The notes under the pieces were generated by a model. The model saw only the letters and a program-made list of their open reading frames with translations, did no database searches and was not told the origin of the DNA. The position numbers and the translations under genes were made by a program. 64,000 nucleotides of DNA from Bombus terrestris (Eukaryota > Arthropoda > Insecta > Hymenoptera > Apidae), in NCBI RefSeq assembly GCF_910591885.1, contig NC_063283.1:4387001-4451000 (forward strand). Reading direction: 5' to 3'. Positions 48,931-61,391 of this stretch are shown one piece after another. Numbering within the stretch: the first letter of the stretch is position 1; every line of letters begins with the position of its first letter.

Positions 48931-51900
48931 CGTAGCAAGTTGATCGCGCTTCCTCTATCATCCACCACCACTTACCACGGAGGGTTGCAAAGGTGTTGTA
49001 AAAATAGTCGACTCGTACGTTCATCGTGGATATTTTAGGAATTACGTTGATCGCCGCTCCTTATTTTTATCGGCCACTTTCTGCGCCGTTGTAACGTTTG
49101 ATTTGTGCATTAACCAGAGCCAGGGGATGGGGTGATAATGAATAGGCTTGGGCATATTTATGTAGATACGTATTTTTATGAAGGATGATGCAAATCGATG
49201 AGCAATTAGCTTTAAGGTCAATCGATGAGGACGATCTTGGTTTAGAATATATATATGTAGTATGTGTAGTTACGTTTCTGGTAATATTAATGTTGCTTCT
49301 TTTGATTATTTTTGGCATATTTCCTTTAATACCGTTTAACCGTATGGAACGTATCTAGATGTGGGTATATCAGAGACGAATAAGTGTTACGAAGGTAAAT
49401 AAAGAGGAATGAGATCTGAGCAGAGATTCGCTTCACTTAATAAATACGATACTGCACTTTGAATATGTAGTATACACCCCCGCTCGATAATCTTGGGAGA
49501 GTTATATTTACTTCAAAAGTAGAAAATATCAAATGATCGTTAAAAGTTACGAAGAATATAAATAATTTAGCGTGCTGGTTTACACGACTGTGGAAACAGT
49601 TTATGTATAAGATATTAATGTATTAACGAGCTTTAAAAATGTTTGTAAAAGAGAGTTTATAAGCTACGTGAAATATCAACATTTTATTAAGAACATGTCC
49701 TATAACTTGCAAGAGGAGTATATTTTTGTATATTATACGCATTCTATGTGATAAAATTTATTGGCTTGAAAGTTTCCGTAAATGATCATAAAAATCCTCG
49801 ATTTAATAACGAGATTAATCGTGTACCAACATGGCATCGATTAGAGTGATTACATCGTTTCAACGATGTCATCGGCTCTTTCCGTTCCCTAAGTACATTA
49901 ACGTCAATGGGATTCCGTTCCTGTGAATCGATTTTACAATGAACTCGATGCAAATAACACCTGCCACGTGCGTGCATATTTGCTTTCCGCGAGGCGGAGG
50001 TGGAAATTGGAGAGATTGAAAATTTATGGCAAATGATTTTATCTCACAATTATTTACGTCCGATAAAATCAAACCGTTCGAATCTCACCCTGGCGAATGA
50101 TGGAGGCTGCGAGTCAACCACTCGATCTTCCTGTTTGCTGAATGCTGTAGCCCGTTTCGCTGACTCGATCGTGATAAATAATTTGAAAGAAAAAAAGTGT
50201 AACGCCGAACGAACGTTACGACTTAATATCGAATGCTTTATGCTTCATTAAAATATTTTTATGGCCCTGCAATGCAACTATTGGAACGGGATCGCGACTC
50301 GTGGGCGGGAAACGTACGCGTGTAACTTGCTGTTTCAAGCCCACTGCACAATGAAAAGCAGAAAAAAAAGACGGTTACTATTCGACTTTCTACCATTTAC
50401 GTCACAAGTGAATCTCGTGAAAGAAATCGAACGTGAGTATGTATTTCGGTTCTTGCCCGAGACATAGGATTCAGTCATATTGTTCCAAAATCGTGAAAAA
50501 ATACAAATATTAATAAAACGTTTGGAAATACGAGCACGTAAATACTTTCTATCTTTTAGTCCAGTCGCGTTATGCAGTTTCATGTGTTTTATTATTATCA
50601 ACCATTTCATGATGATATTTGACTTGCAATTGTTAAGAATATCATTTCCATATCCCAAAAAGTGACTCTTTCAACATACGCGAGAGAGAAAGTGATTCTA
50701 ATATACCTTATATTTTACAGGTAGTCAGAAGTTGTCAAGTATCTCTATGTATGCGTACATGTTCGTGTGTTTACCGAACCTACCCAGCTGACGTCTGTTC
50801 ATTCACTTTGCTCATCCATTCATAAAATGCAGTGGAGTATCGCGCATGCGCGCATTATCGCTCCTTTCTATCGTTGCAATTTTATACCTTATCGATAGCC
50901 GAAACGATTGTTTTGATTTTTCAACAACGTCTTCCAACGTTTTACCTGAGAATTTCGAGGGAATATGTTTATCTAGAAAAATATCACTTCCTTTTCGATC
51001 AATCTCTAATGAAAAGTTCATTTATACGCCAATAGATAGCAGAAGTAGTTTCGGTTCCATTTAACACGAACCGTGTATAAATATATTTTAATTTTGTTTT
51101 TCATATAAAAATACAATTGCTAATACCTTTTTCTCTTATTTTTATGAACAATCGTCTGAAATATATAGAATTATTATGAATTGTTATAGAATGACAAATA
51201 AAGTTATCTTAAATTATCAACGGTTGATAAAGACTTTTCTATAGAAATCAACAGATAACAAATTTATTTCGATCGTTGAGGATAATTTGTCAAAAGCATA
51301 AATGTCCAAAAATAATATACAAATCTGTTTTCCATATGTACATGTGTGTGAATTTTTAAATATTCAACACTTATAATGTTATACTTTGTCATTAACTAGG
51401 GACAGGATAGACGTGATATTAAATGGAACTTTGTGTATCAGATTGTGAAATACCCACATGTTAGAAAATCAGAGTGTTTTTCACACCCTCTACGATTTCT
51501 TACGGCGAACATCGAAATTATCATAGACAACCCATCAGTTATTATATTACCGACAAATACAGAATAGTTTTAACATTTGTGACGGCGGCCTACCGATATC
51601 TTGCTGTTTTATCGATATAGTTACTACGAATCCAGAATAGTATTTAGCAGCTAATGTATACGAACGTAAGCCCTATTATTACCCCTTATATCAGCAACCA
51701 TTAAAAGGAAAGTTGCTCTTCCACGTAGACCAACCTCTCCCCTAAAGCGTAGACAGCATGTAAAAAGGCCTTGTATCACTGAACCTTGCTTCTTTATTTT
51801 TTCATTACGAAATCTCCTCGAATTTCCGCGGTTCGAACAATATATAAATACCTTTCTTTTTGAGCTGATATCAACATTGTAACTGAACATGTAAATTGGT

Positions 51901-52319
51901 TTTTTGATAGTATACAATGAAATAATTCTTTTTAAAGTATTGTAGAAGTATAAAATTCTACTTTCGTCTACCGTTATATGTAAAATAACCTGTTCTATTA
52001 TTTAAAATTTCATAGGAAAAATTAATTTTAATTTAAACCATTCTGATATTGAATCGATAATGTCGTATGTGATACGAAACTAGTAAGGGGCTTAGGTGAC
52101 TCCCAAAACGTGAAACAAAGAGACATTAAATTGTCAGGTCTATCATATTGTAATCATATCGCAACTGCATGTATGTTCAATCGAGTCGCGTCGTTGCGTG
52201 TCACGGTGTACTATAGTATTATCGCATCGACAAATGACGCATGGAGCGATTTGTCACTTGTCTGTAATGTTAATCGGTTTAAGCTTCTTATGATATTCGT
52301 TGTAATGTCATTAACAACA
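48931..52319. other. AT-rich intergenic DNA upstream of PRADC1
   Basis: No convincing gene apart from a weak 72-codon candidate at 50846-51064. A CRE-free, AT-rich stretch leads to the PRADC1 first exon. The PRADC1 start site is not resolved. Confidence 0.45.
50846..51064 (+). CDS. Possible small secreted peptide (weak candidate)
   Basis: A 72-codon frame starting MRALSLLSIVAILYLIDSRN, which would make an acceptable short signal peptide, followed by a soluble tail with two Cys. The start codon lies inside a perfect NRF-1-like palindrome CGCGCATGCGCG (50841-50852), and a CATAAAA box is at 50821. I recognise no family. A frame of this size is expected by chance in AT-rich DNA, so this stays a candidate only. 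Confidence 0.15.
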   Translation: MRALSLLSIVAILYLIDSRNDCFDFSTTSSNVLPENFEGICLSRKISLPFRSISNEKFIYTPIDSRSSFGSI

Positions 52320-53140
52320 ATGTTAATGGAAGGATTAAAATTGCTTTATTTCTACCCAATTATTGTTCTCTTCAACATCGGGGTATTGAATAGCATTGGT
52401 GGAGGTTAGTAATTAGGTTATAAATAAAAACGTTACTTGATAACAATTTATAATTAAACAATTTTTCCTATGGCATTCCCTTATGGCACCCCTACAGGTA
52501 CTTACATCGATACAAGTACTGCTTCAGATGTGTTTTTTGAAATTATATATCCACCGGAATTGGAGTATACATATAAATTAAGGCCCGCGAAAGATTTTGG
52601 AGCGCCATTCGTAAGTATTATATATATTTTAGAATTGATCTAAATATTACAAATAAGGGCATTTCAATTTTATCTGTTATTTGCAATATATATTTCCAGA
52701 ATGCAAGTTTTTTGGAAGAAGGAATCCCTTTAGTTCCAACTGACCCTCCTCATGGCTGTCAAGTAGCAAAAAATGCCAAAGAATTAAAAGGTAGAATTGC
52801 ATTAGTTGAGAGAGGAGACTGTAGTTTCTTTGCTAAAAGTATAATAGCTGAAAAAGCTGGGGCAAAAGCTGTAATCATAGCAGATTTTCACCCATCCTCT
52901 ATTAAAGAATCAATAACCAATTCTTTATGGACTGAGTATTATTATATAGACATGATACGAGACGATACTATTCCTTCAACAAAGACGGTAAACATTCCTG
53001 CTGGATTCTTGCTTGGTAGGAATGGCAAAATGATCCGGCAAACTCTAAAACGATTGAATCAACCATTTGCCTTAATTAATATCCCAGTAAACTTCACTTA
53101 TTTGGATAAATTGCACCAACGCCCTTGGTTATTTTGGTGA
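52320..53140 (+). CDS. PRADC1: PRADC1-like protease-associated domain protein
   Basis: Secreted PA-domain glycoprotein family (PRADC1/PAP21); molecular function is poorly defined. Exons are 52320-52404, 52498-52610 and 52700-53140, giving 212 aa (human 188). Junction phases are 1 and 0 and all sites are GT-AG. The start is ambiguous: I chose the ATG giving MLMEGLKLLYFYPIIVLF, a good signal peptide; ATG 52326 is equally possible and the frame is open upstream. The mature part has YKLRPAKDFG, matching the family's ATPAKDFG, then GRIALVERGDCSFF, AVIIADF, IPAGFLLGRNGKMIR and the C-terminal tail ending PWLFW (human PWTFW). N-glycosylation sequons are NAS (residue 67) and NFT near the C-terminus. 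It ends 182 bases from the oppositely oriented XPNPEP1 stop. Confidence 0.93.
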
Positions 53141-53265
53141 TTATCAATAAGATTTTTCATTGATTTTCATATAATGAAACAAACGTATTGATTTACAAAG
53201 AATTAGAGTTTCAAAAGTACTAAAAACTATGGGGTTACTTGTAATCAAAGTAATTATATGAACAA

Positions 53266-53271
53266 TTTATT
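53266..53271 (-). terminator. XPNPEP1: Poly(A) signal of XPNPEP1
   Basis: AATAAA on the minus strand, about 52 bases after the stop codon. The 3' UTR is very short and would end close to or overlap that of PRADC1. Confidence 0.55.
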
Positions 53272-53322
53272 GTGCATTGTACTTGTAAAAGATAAGAAAT
53301 GCAATCTTATACAATTTATTAA

Positions 53323-55505
53323 TTATTTTATAAGAGATTTAGTTTCTCTCTCTAGCCATTTGAGTGCTTGAGCATTTTCTGGCCCTTGTAATAGAGGTTT
53401 TAGAGTATTCAAACATTTTGTATGATAATCATTTAGATATTGAATCTGAAAAAAGATTTGCAATCAATTATCTTAAGGCGATTAATATACAGAAAATAAA
53501 TCGAATCTATACCTCATTATCTGTTAATAAGGACACATCAAGTAGCTTAGTCTGTATAGGCACCAGTGTAACAGTTTCAAATGTAAGAAAGCCACGATTC
53601 TTATGATTGTAGGGTGTGTTTGCCTTTACTACCAATTCTATATTTTCCAACCTAATGCCAAATTTCTCATCCTCATAGTATCCTGGTTCTAATAATTTTA
53701 CCACATGTAATGATTAATTATTAGAATATAGATATGTACGTGTAATGACAAACAATACTTTAACTTTATACCATTTGATAAAAACATCCCAGGTTGTAAA
53801 CCTGGATCATCAGGATATGGTTTCCAAGAAATACCAATTGGTCCTTCGTGAACATTTAGATACGAACCTATCCCATGTCCGGTACCGTGAAGATAATTAA
53901 GACTGTAATTGTACATTTAGATATAAATAAATAATATTTTCCATTTTATAAGCAAAATAGGTATATTTACCCAACACTCCATAAATTTTCCCGAGCAAGC
54001 GTATCGAGATAATTTCCCTGTATCATTAAAGGAAAAATGGTCGATGAAAGGCGACATTGTCCTTTAAATACTCTTGTAAAACATTCGCGCTCGAAACTCG
54101 TTGGATTACCAAAGTGCAATGTTCTTGTAACATCTGTGGTACCATCTCGATATTGTGCACCAGAATCGCAAAGATAAATTTCTTTGTCTGTAATTGGCAC
54201 ATTTGTTTTTGGTGTTGGTAGATAATGAATTATTGCTCCATGTGGCCCAACTGAAGATATTGTAGGAAAACTGAGCCCAATGAAATGTTCCTGCTCCCTT
54301 TTGAATAACATACATTATATATGTATAATAGAGAGAACTGTAATTTTTATTATACCAAAATTTTATAATACTGCATGTAAATTCTCTTACTGTCTAAATT
54401 TTTCAAGTTGAGTCGCTCCAGATATTTCTGTGATAGTATTTTCTTTATTTTTAACCTGATCTTCCAACCAAGCGAAGTATTTTATGAGTGCAACTGAATC
54501 TCGTACATGCGCTGCTTTCATTCCTTCTATTTCAGTATTATTTTTTATTGCTTTCATAACGCTTATCGGGGTAATTTTTGTATGCTTCTTCGCTTCTCCA
54601 CAGTCAGCATGTAAAGCGTAACTAGAACCATTACTTATCCATATTTTGTCATCATTTGCATATGAACTTGCAATCTTTTTCAAAAAATCATGTATATCTC
54701 CATAGGGATGATAAACTACATTTACTTCTTCACTAATTAATTGTTGCTGAGCTTCCTCTGCAAGTTTGTTTTTATCAATGAATAAATGTAAATCGTCTAA
54801 TGTAAGAATGATATATGCAAAGAAAACAGGATTGTAAGGTATATCAGATCCTCTTAAATTTAGAATGTATGCTACTTCGTCTAAAGCTGAGATTACAAGT
54901 ACTTTCACATTGTTTTTGTTCATTATTTCTCTACACATTTTCACTTTTTTTCCTGCACTACATCCAGAAAATTGCAATGGCTGAGGTAAAACAACATTAG
55001 CTGTAGGTGCAGGTTGTTCATCACCCCAAACTTTGTCAATTAAATTTTCCTCAAGAGGCATCAAACAATGACCAGAAGCAATTAAACTGGTATGTAATAC
55101 TGCCCACTCTGTGTAACTTATTAAATTAGGATCAGCCCCAATAATAGACTTGGGAGGTAGATTAGAAATTAACCATGCAGCTCTGGTTGGAGTATCTAAT
55201 AAACCTTCTTTCATTAAAGTCCATGCCTCTGGTGGATCAAATTCTGCTAAAGCTTGCATATAGTATCTTCCATCAGTCCACAGTATAGCTTTATTTTGTG
55301 TAATAATTGCAGTTCCAAAAGAACCAGTGAAACCACTTATGAAACGGATCCTTTCATCGTACTCTCTTAAATATTCTGATTGATGTGCATCATCTGAACT
55401 TACAACTAAGGCTTGAATACCTTTTCCTTTAAGACCACCTATTTGAACAGCTTCCATTAATTCTCGAAGCTTAGCTAATTTAGTAACACCACTTCTTTGT
55501 GCCAT
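53323..55505 (-). CDS. XPNPEP1: Cytosolic Xaa-Pro aminopeptidase 1 (ApepP)
   Basis: M24B metallopeptidase that removes an N-terminal residue when proline follows. It is cytosolic: no signal peptide and no GPI tail. Exons, 5' to 3': 55505-54391, 54297-53971, 53902-53772, 53688-53513 and 53445-53323. Phases are consistent and the total is 623 aa, the same as human XPNPEP1. The N-terminal creatinase-like domains include DAHQSEY, FTGSFGTAII, WTDGRYY and NLRGSDIPYNPVFF. The catalytic domain has SFPTISS, DSGAQYRDGTTDVTRT (metal ligands D416, D427), HGTGHG (H490), NEPGYYE (E525) and RLEN (E539), so all five ligands are present. The start ATG is in the context of the family N-terminus. A 5' UTR intron (about 55658-55550) is supported by GTAAGT and TTTCAG sites. 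It is head-to-head with COX15. Confidence 0.97.
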
Positions 55506-56418
55506 ATTGATGTTTGTACTATAATAAGTTTTTATTGATATATGATGTACTGAAACAAAATAATATTATTTAATTAATATAAATGTAAATCTCTTAAATT
55601 ATTATGTGTGTATTTAAATTAATATGATGCAATTAAAAATAAAATTTAATATACTTACGACTGGTATATGTATTGTACACACGGTGACTGTTACTTAATT
55701 TATCCCATGTATTTCGAATAATAACAATGTCACCTTGTCTTATCGTAACAAGATAATCTTATCAAACATTTTACAAAAATATCAAACAATTGTATTCTTA
55801 TTACTTATTATGAATATAAAATATAAATTGAATATTGCATATATCGATGTTTCAAGTTTGAAAGTATGACGTTTTAAGTATCGACTATTGTGTTTAGTAC
55901 GAGGTTAGAAACGATATGATGCCCTTCAAGATTCAGTAAAGTACAAAAATAAATATTTGTCGGTAAACCATACCGGTTTAATACACAATTTTTTTACTTC
56001 TATCTTTAGAATAAATTTAGCACTTGTTATGCTTATAATTTAAAATAAAACTATATTAGATATCGTAAATTTTGTGGTGTTATCGTAACAATAATTTACT
56101 TGATAATTCACAAAGTAAAATTTCCATTATTATCAGCTTATCAGCATGTAGTCTAATGATCAAAAATTAAAAATTCATTTTCTCCAATTTTTACAATTTC
56201 AGTAATAATTTATTGGAATATATATGCATTAAGATATTAAATTAAAAAATGTATAGAAAACATATGATTACTTGTTTATATTAATTGAAAAAGTTGTTAG
56301 CTTATAAAAGAACAGTATTATATTTATATACAAAATATAACATCACAACAATGTAAGTATATTTACATGTTCATGTGTCAATATTACAATTTACTACAAA
56401 CTTGTGATCTTTTCTAGC
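55506..56418. promoter_or_regulatory. Shared head-to-head promoter region of XPNPEP1 and COX15
   Basis: About 0.9 kb of AT-rich DNA separates the two start codons. It includes the XPNPEP1 5' leader and intron on the minus side (to about 55700). I see no clear TATA box. A near-consensus DRE (TATCGATG) lies around 55849-55856. Confidence 0.4.
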
Positions 56419-58199
56419 ATGTTGTATCTAACAAGGTATTGCGTATCAACAATAACAAGAAACAGTATAACAAAATTTCTACCAATTAAACAAAATCTAT
56501 ATACATATACTCCAAAATCAGCAGTTACAAATTCAACCCTTACTTTTATAAAAAGGAATGTCACTTTGCATAAGGTGCTCATATTAATTTTATAAATTTA
56601 ACGTACAAAATAATAATAATAATAATAATATAACTTTAAGTAATTTTTGTGCGATATTATCATAGGATTTACTTAAAAATGGTGGCATCGTAGCAAAAAG
56701 TTTCTCAACAAAATCAGCTGAAAAATCAAATAAAACTGTAGGCAAATGGCTCTTAACTTGCAGTGGCATGGTTTTTGTAGCTGTTGTTCTAGGTATAATC
56801 TTGTACTGTTTTTTTTACTACTGTGCTTGTACTATTATAAAAGCAGTTATAGATAAGACATATGGAAAATAGTTTTAATAATAGTTATAAAAAAAAAATA
56901 CTTTTGAAAGCATACTATTTATAGCAAATTAATATATATGTGTAATATACCAATATATGAATATATAAACCTTTATAAAGTATGATATGTAAATAAAGAA
57001 ATTGAAAGAAAAAACCATAATTGCTCGTCCTTCCTTATTTTTATGTAGGGGGTATAACAAGACTTACAGAGTCAGGTTTATCTATGGTTACTTGGAAATT
57101 ACTTGGTGAAAAAATGCCTACTACTGAAATTCAATGGCATGCAGAATTTGAACGTTACAAACAATTTCCTGAATATAGAATGTAAGATCTTTATAGTATG
57201 ATATAATTGTATAATACATCAAACTATATATATTTTATACAAATTTCTTTATAGCAATAATCAAAATATGACGTTGGAAGAATTTAAACGTATTTGGTGG
57301 ATGGAATATTTACACAGAATGTGGGGACGTTTGATAGGTGCTGTATTCATAGTTCCAGCAACTTATTTCTGGACGAAAGGTATGCTAACACCAGGCATGA
57401 AGATCAGGGTAGCTGTTTTGGGTTCGTTAATTGGCTTACAAGGACTTATGGGTTGGTACATGGTTAAATCGGGTTTGGAAGATCGTTTCGTGGAACCATC
57501 AGACGTACCACGCGTCTCACAATATCGCTTGGCTGCTCATTTAGGAATGGCATTTATTATATATACAGGATTTTTGTACAATGCTCTAGATTATTTAGTT
57601 CCTGCTCAGAAATTAAATCTTGATCATTCAAATGTTGATATTAGTAATCTGAAGTCGAAACTAAAGAGATTCAGAATGTTAGTTCACTCGACAAAGGGAC
57701 TGGTCTTTTTTACTGCTTTGTCGGGAGCTTTCGTTGCAGGGATGGATGCAGGTCTTATTTATAACACATTTCCGAAAATGGCAAATAAGTGGATACCGGA
57801 TGATGTATTCACTTTATCACCTCTACTAAAAAATTTTACGGAAAATCCAACTACTGTACAATTCGATCATAGAATATTGGTATGTTTTGAGCATAATAGC
57901 CAAATTAATATACGGTACTATAAATTTTCTCTTTTTTTTTACAGGGTATTACAACTTTATCATTAATAACTTACATTGCAATTGCATCTCGTAAATATAA
58001 ACTTCCTGGTAATGCAAAAAAAGCTATTGTAGCTGTACTCTGTGCTGGCTATTTGCAAGTACTACTAGGAATTTCAACATTAGTACATCATGTGCCCTTA
58101 ACATTAGCTGCATCTCATCAATCTGGCAGTCTTATTGTTTTAAGTACAATGATATGGTTGACTCATGAATTGAAATATTTAAAATATGTCTTAAAATAA
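56419..58199 (+). CDS. COX15: Haem A synthase COX15, mitochondrial
   Basis: Inner-membrane enzyme that oxidises haem O to haem A for cytochrome c oxidase. Exons are 56419-56574, 56666-56792, 57049-57181, 57255-57879 and 57945-58199, giving 431 aa (human 410). Residues 1-70 are basic and hydroxylated with almost no acidic residues, a mitochondrial presequence. GKWLLTCSG followed by LGGITRLTESGLSMVTW is the family signature. Conserved His ligands are H159 (HRMWGR), H234 (AAHLG), H344 (QFDHRIL) and H405 (AASHQSG); H283 and H395-396 are also present. There are about eight membrane segments. The first donor (AAG/gtgctc) is weak and the least certain junction; it is supported by phase 0 on both sides. 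Intron 2 allows an alternative short product. Confidence 0.95.
56610..56631 (+). repeat. (AAT)n microsatellite in COX15 intron 1
   Basis: About seven AAT units inside the first intron. Confidence 0.9.
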
Positions 58200-61100
58200 A
58201 TTTATAATGTTATACAACATTTTATTATTTTATACGGCTTGAAAATTAACAAAAAAATACTATAATAATTTCACAACATTATGCTTTATTTGACAATGTG
58301 TTAAGTTATAATCAATAATAATCAGTATTCATGAAAATTAATTTACATGTATTCGTTTTAAAGTAATGTATCTATTACGATGAAATTTTAAGCATTTTTA
58401 TATTACTGAAAATATATTTTTAATTCCATGTTAAAAAAAACGAATAAATACCTATTTAAAAATAATATTAAACAAGTATCTGTAACAGTTTTTCTGTTAT
58501 CAACAAATCTGACTACACTCGATTATATCTCTAACATGTAAATTAAAAAAATTCATTATTAACACCAACTGTCCTTCCTTATGCTTAGCATATATCAAAT
58601 ATTTAATGATGTTAGTACTGGCACCTAATTTCAAAAAACCAGCTTTGGTAAGTAATATTATTTTGTTCAATTAGTTTAAAAAATGTGTAAACCCTGCTTA
58701 ATCAATAATTGCTATCTAATTATAATAATAATTTTCATTAACATTCCAAAGTTTCTTTTTTAAATGTTTTGTAACTTCTGATTAGCAATACAGTGGATTC
58801 AACTTTATTTTTATTGGCAGTTGTTCTACCTCATCTCCAATCAGTCATTCTTTGATTTTTTGTATTTTTCATTTAAAACGTCTTATATTGGTCCAACATA
58901 GCATTATTAATATTAAGCAGTAGCAATATTTAATAGGCGTTCTGAATTGCACTTTCGTTATTATAACGCTTTTTATTTACACTCGTCATATTTTCACTTT
59001 ATTATATGACAATTGCGCCGCATCACATATTTCTGTTTAATATTATACAGACATGAGTATTAACGGAAAATGTATATTATCATTCATACAAATACAAATT
59101 ATATCACTTAAAAAACGCAACATTTATATTAAAATCTTTATATGAACATGTGTGAAAAATATAGTTTGATACTATACAAAAAATAATCTTCCTGTATTGT
59201 TCGAATATCAATCAAAATGAACTTAAAATGCAGTCTCTTGCAATATGTTGCAAATAACTCAAATCCTAGATTGCAAAACTAATATCAGTCTGATAGAATT
59301 TATTGTTCCATTGAGAATCTTATGTCTTTAGTTCCTGGTAACGAATGTCTCTCTATAAATGCGATATTACCATTCCTATTTTCGTAGTTATGAACTAAAG
59401 CCTAATTGCACATAACCAATAGAACAAATGGAACACATTCCATTTTTGACTATTTCAATTATTATACATTGGAGATAGAGCTTTAATCAATCACATGAGC
59501 TAACCGACCTATACTTTAGTCTATTGTTAACTATCGGTCATTTGTGCTTAGGCTAAAGATCATCTAAAATAATACTTTAGACAATGTTACTGCTTTATCA
59601 AAGAAATTACATGTTGGATCAAACAAGAATTCCTTCATTGCATCATTACAGATTATTTTACAAGTTTTATTTCTTTGTATAAAGAAGTGTTAGTCCTTGA
59701 ACACAATTAATTAACATGTAAATAAAAGACTGATCTATCTGAAACTCTTAAATTTAAAACAAGTGCTCCCTTTATTTGCACTAATTTTTATAATATATCA
59801 AGGAAATGCATAGTTAACACAAGATTTCATTTTTTTTTTTATATGAACAGGGTTTTATACACTTATGTTCATATCGTTTAGTGGTTGCTTCCAGTCATTT
59901 TTTTGTCATTATAACTTGTATGCAATTACCCAATTTATAAATAAGTTATTTATAAGATTAAATATGTTTGCTTTGACACTCAAATCGAGAATAGTGGAAC
60001 CAACATATGTACCTGTATACATACATATTTAATATATTACGTATTATACATACACGCACACGCAATACTATATATTATAATTTTATGATCAATGCATATG
60101 AAAAACAAACTTTATCACTGCTGTGTTAGTACAGTCAATAAATTCACACGCATAATATGTCATTTTTTATAATTATACTTTATATCATTTTTGCTTTCTG
60201 TGTAACATGTGGGGCAGAAGTAAGAATTAGGTGCTATTAAAATTGAACTAGCAATATTGATTTTACTGTGTTGATCATTTTATCATAAGCACATATAACA
60301 CAGATGTGAAAGTGATTGTGCTGATAAAATTGTATAAAAATTATACATTCTGCACCACATGTAGTTTAATTATTAGTCTTACATCTTTTCTCGTGCATTA
60401 TTCAGCTATGTAGACCTTATATAATATCTTATTAGTACTTATAGGAAGGAATCGAAGATTTTAGGCCGCTAATAGGCCAAACATGTACTTTTGTGAAATA
60501 ATTCAAACTTATGTCTTATAAACATCCACAATACATTTACAAAAATTTAATTAATTCGATCAAAAGAAAAACATCATTGAACTGTATATTTCACACATTA
60601 TGCAACAAAGGTTGTTAATAATCTTTTCTATTGATTTATACTTAGAAAAATTATAGTTATTAATTATAAAGCCTAGAAAATAAAATCTGTAAGAAATACA
60701 ACAAAAGAATGCAATTTAATAATCAGCATATACCTTGTTCATTTTTTCACTATTGTCCATTGTATTTTTATGTTCATCAATATCTCAGTAATTTTCTTAT
60801 TGTTATTATTGTTATTATTATAATCTTTTTTTTAAAGTGTATGTTTTTATTCTTATATCATATAATTATGCAACATGGTTTAATAAGCAGCATAGAATAA
60901 TTTTCTACATGTATACTTAGTTTCCCAAGTGTTACAGCACCAGCACCTTCGTTGGTAGTAACAAATTAGTATAACAACATTCCTGCTATGAGGTAAATGT
61001 TATTAATTACCAATCGTGTTTATACTTCTTTTTGTATAAGTATGTAATTTTAAACCAATGTTAATAAGGACTCTTTAAGAGATTATTTCGGCATGTATTT

Positions 61101-61391
61101 AGCACTGTATTTTTCTTTTGAGCTAGTATATAAATTAATAAAAATTAAATAATCACAACCCACAATTTAAACACAATATTATTTAATACTTATAACAATT
61201 ATATATTACGAGAATTATGTTTTAAGTGCATTTTATTATAAAAAATCACTTCAAGAATTGCTGCTTTGTTCTTAATAATGACACAATATAAAATTAAAAA
61301 AGAAATATATTCTTACTTCGAATGCAGGTAAGAATGTGCTTATCAGAGAAAGATGGTTCAATATGACTTGTATATCTTGTATAATATTAGC
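58200..61391. other. AT-rich region: COX15 3' end and UBTD 3' UTR/intergenic
   Basis: About 3.2 kb between two convergent genes, strongly AT-rich, with no open frame of note. AATAAA overlaps the COX15 stop (about 58195-58200) and another occurs near 58441. On the minus strand many AATAAA signals could give UBTD long 3' UTRs. I see no coding gene. Confidence 0.55.
61232..61237 (-). terminator. UBTD2: Proximal poly(A) signal of UBTD (candidate)
   Basis: Minus-strand AATAAA about 155 bases past the stop. Several others lie further downstream, so the used site is uncertain. Confidence 0.35.

Noticed and set aside
50030..50110. tRNA-like GTTCGAATC box near 50072
   Set aside because: No matching A box or cloverleaf stems upstream; a chance T-loop match.
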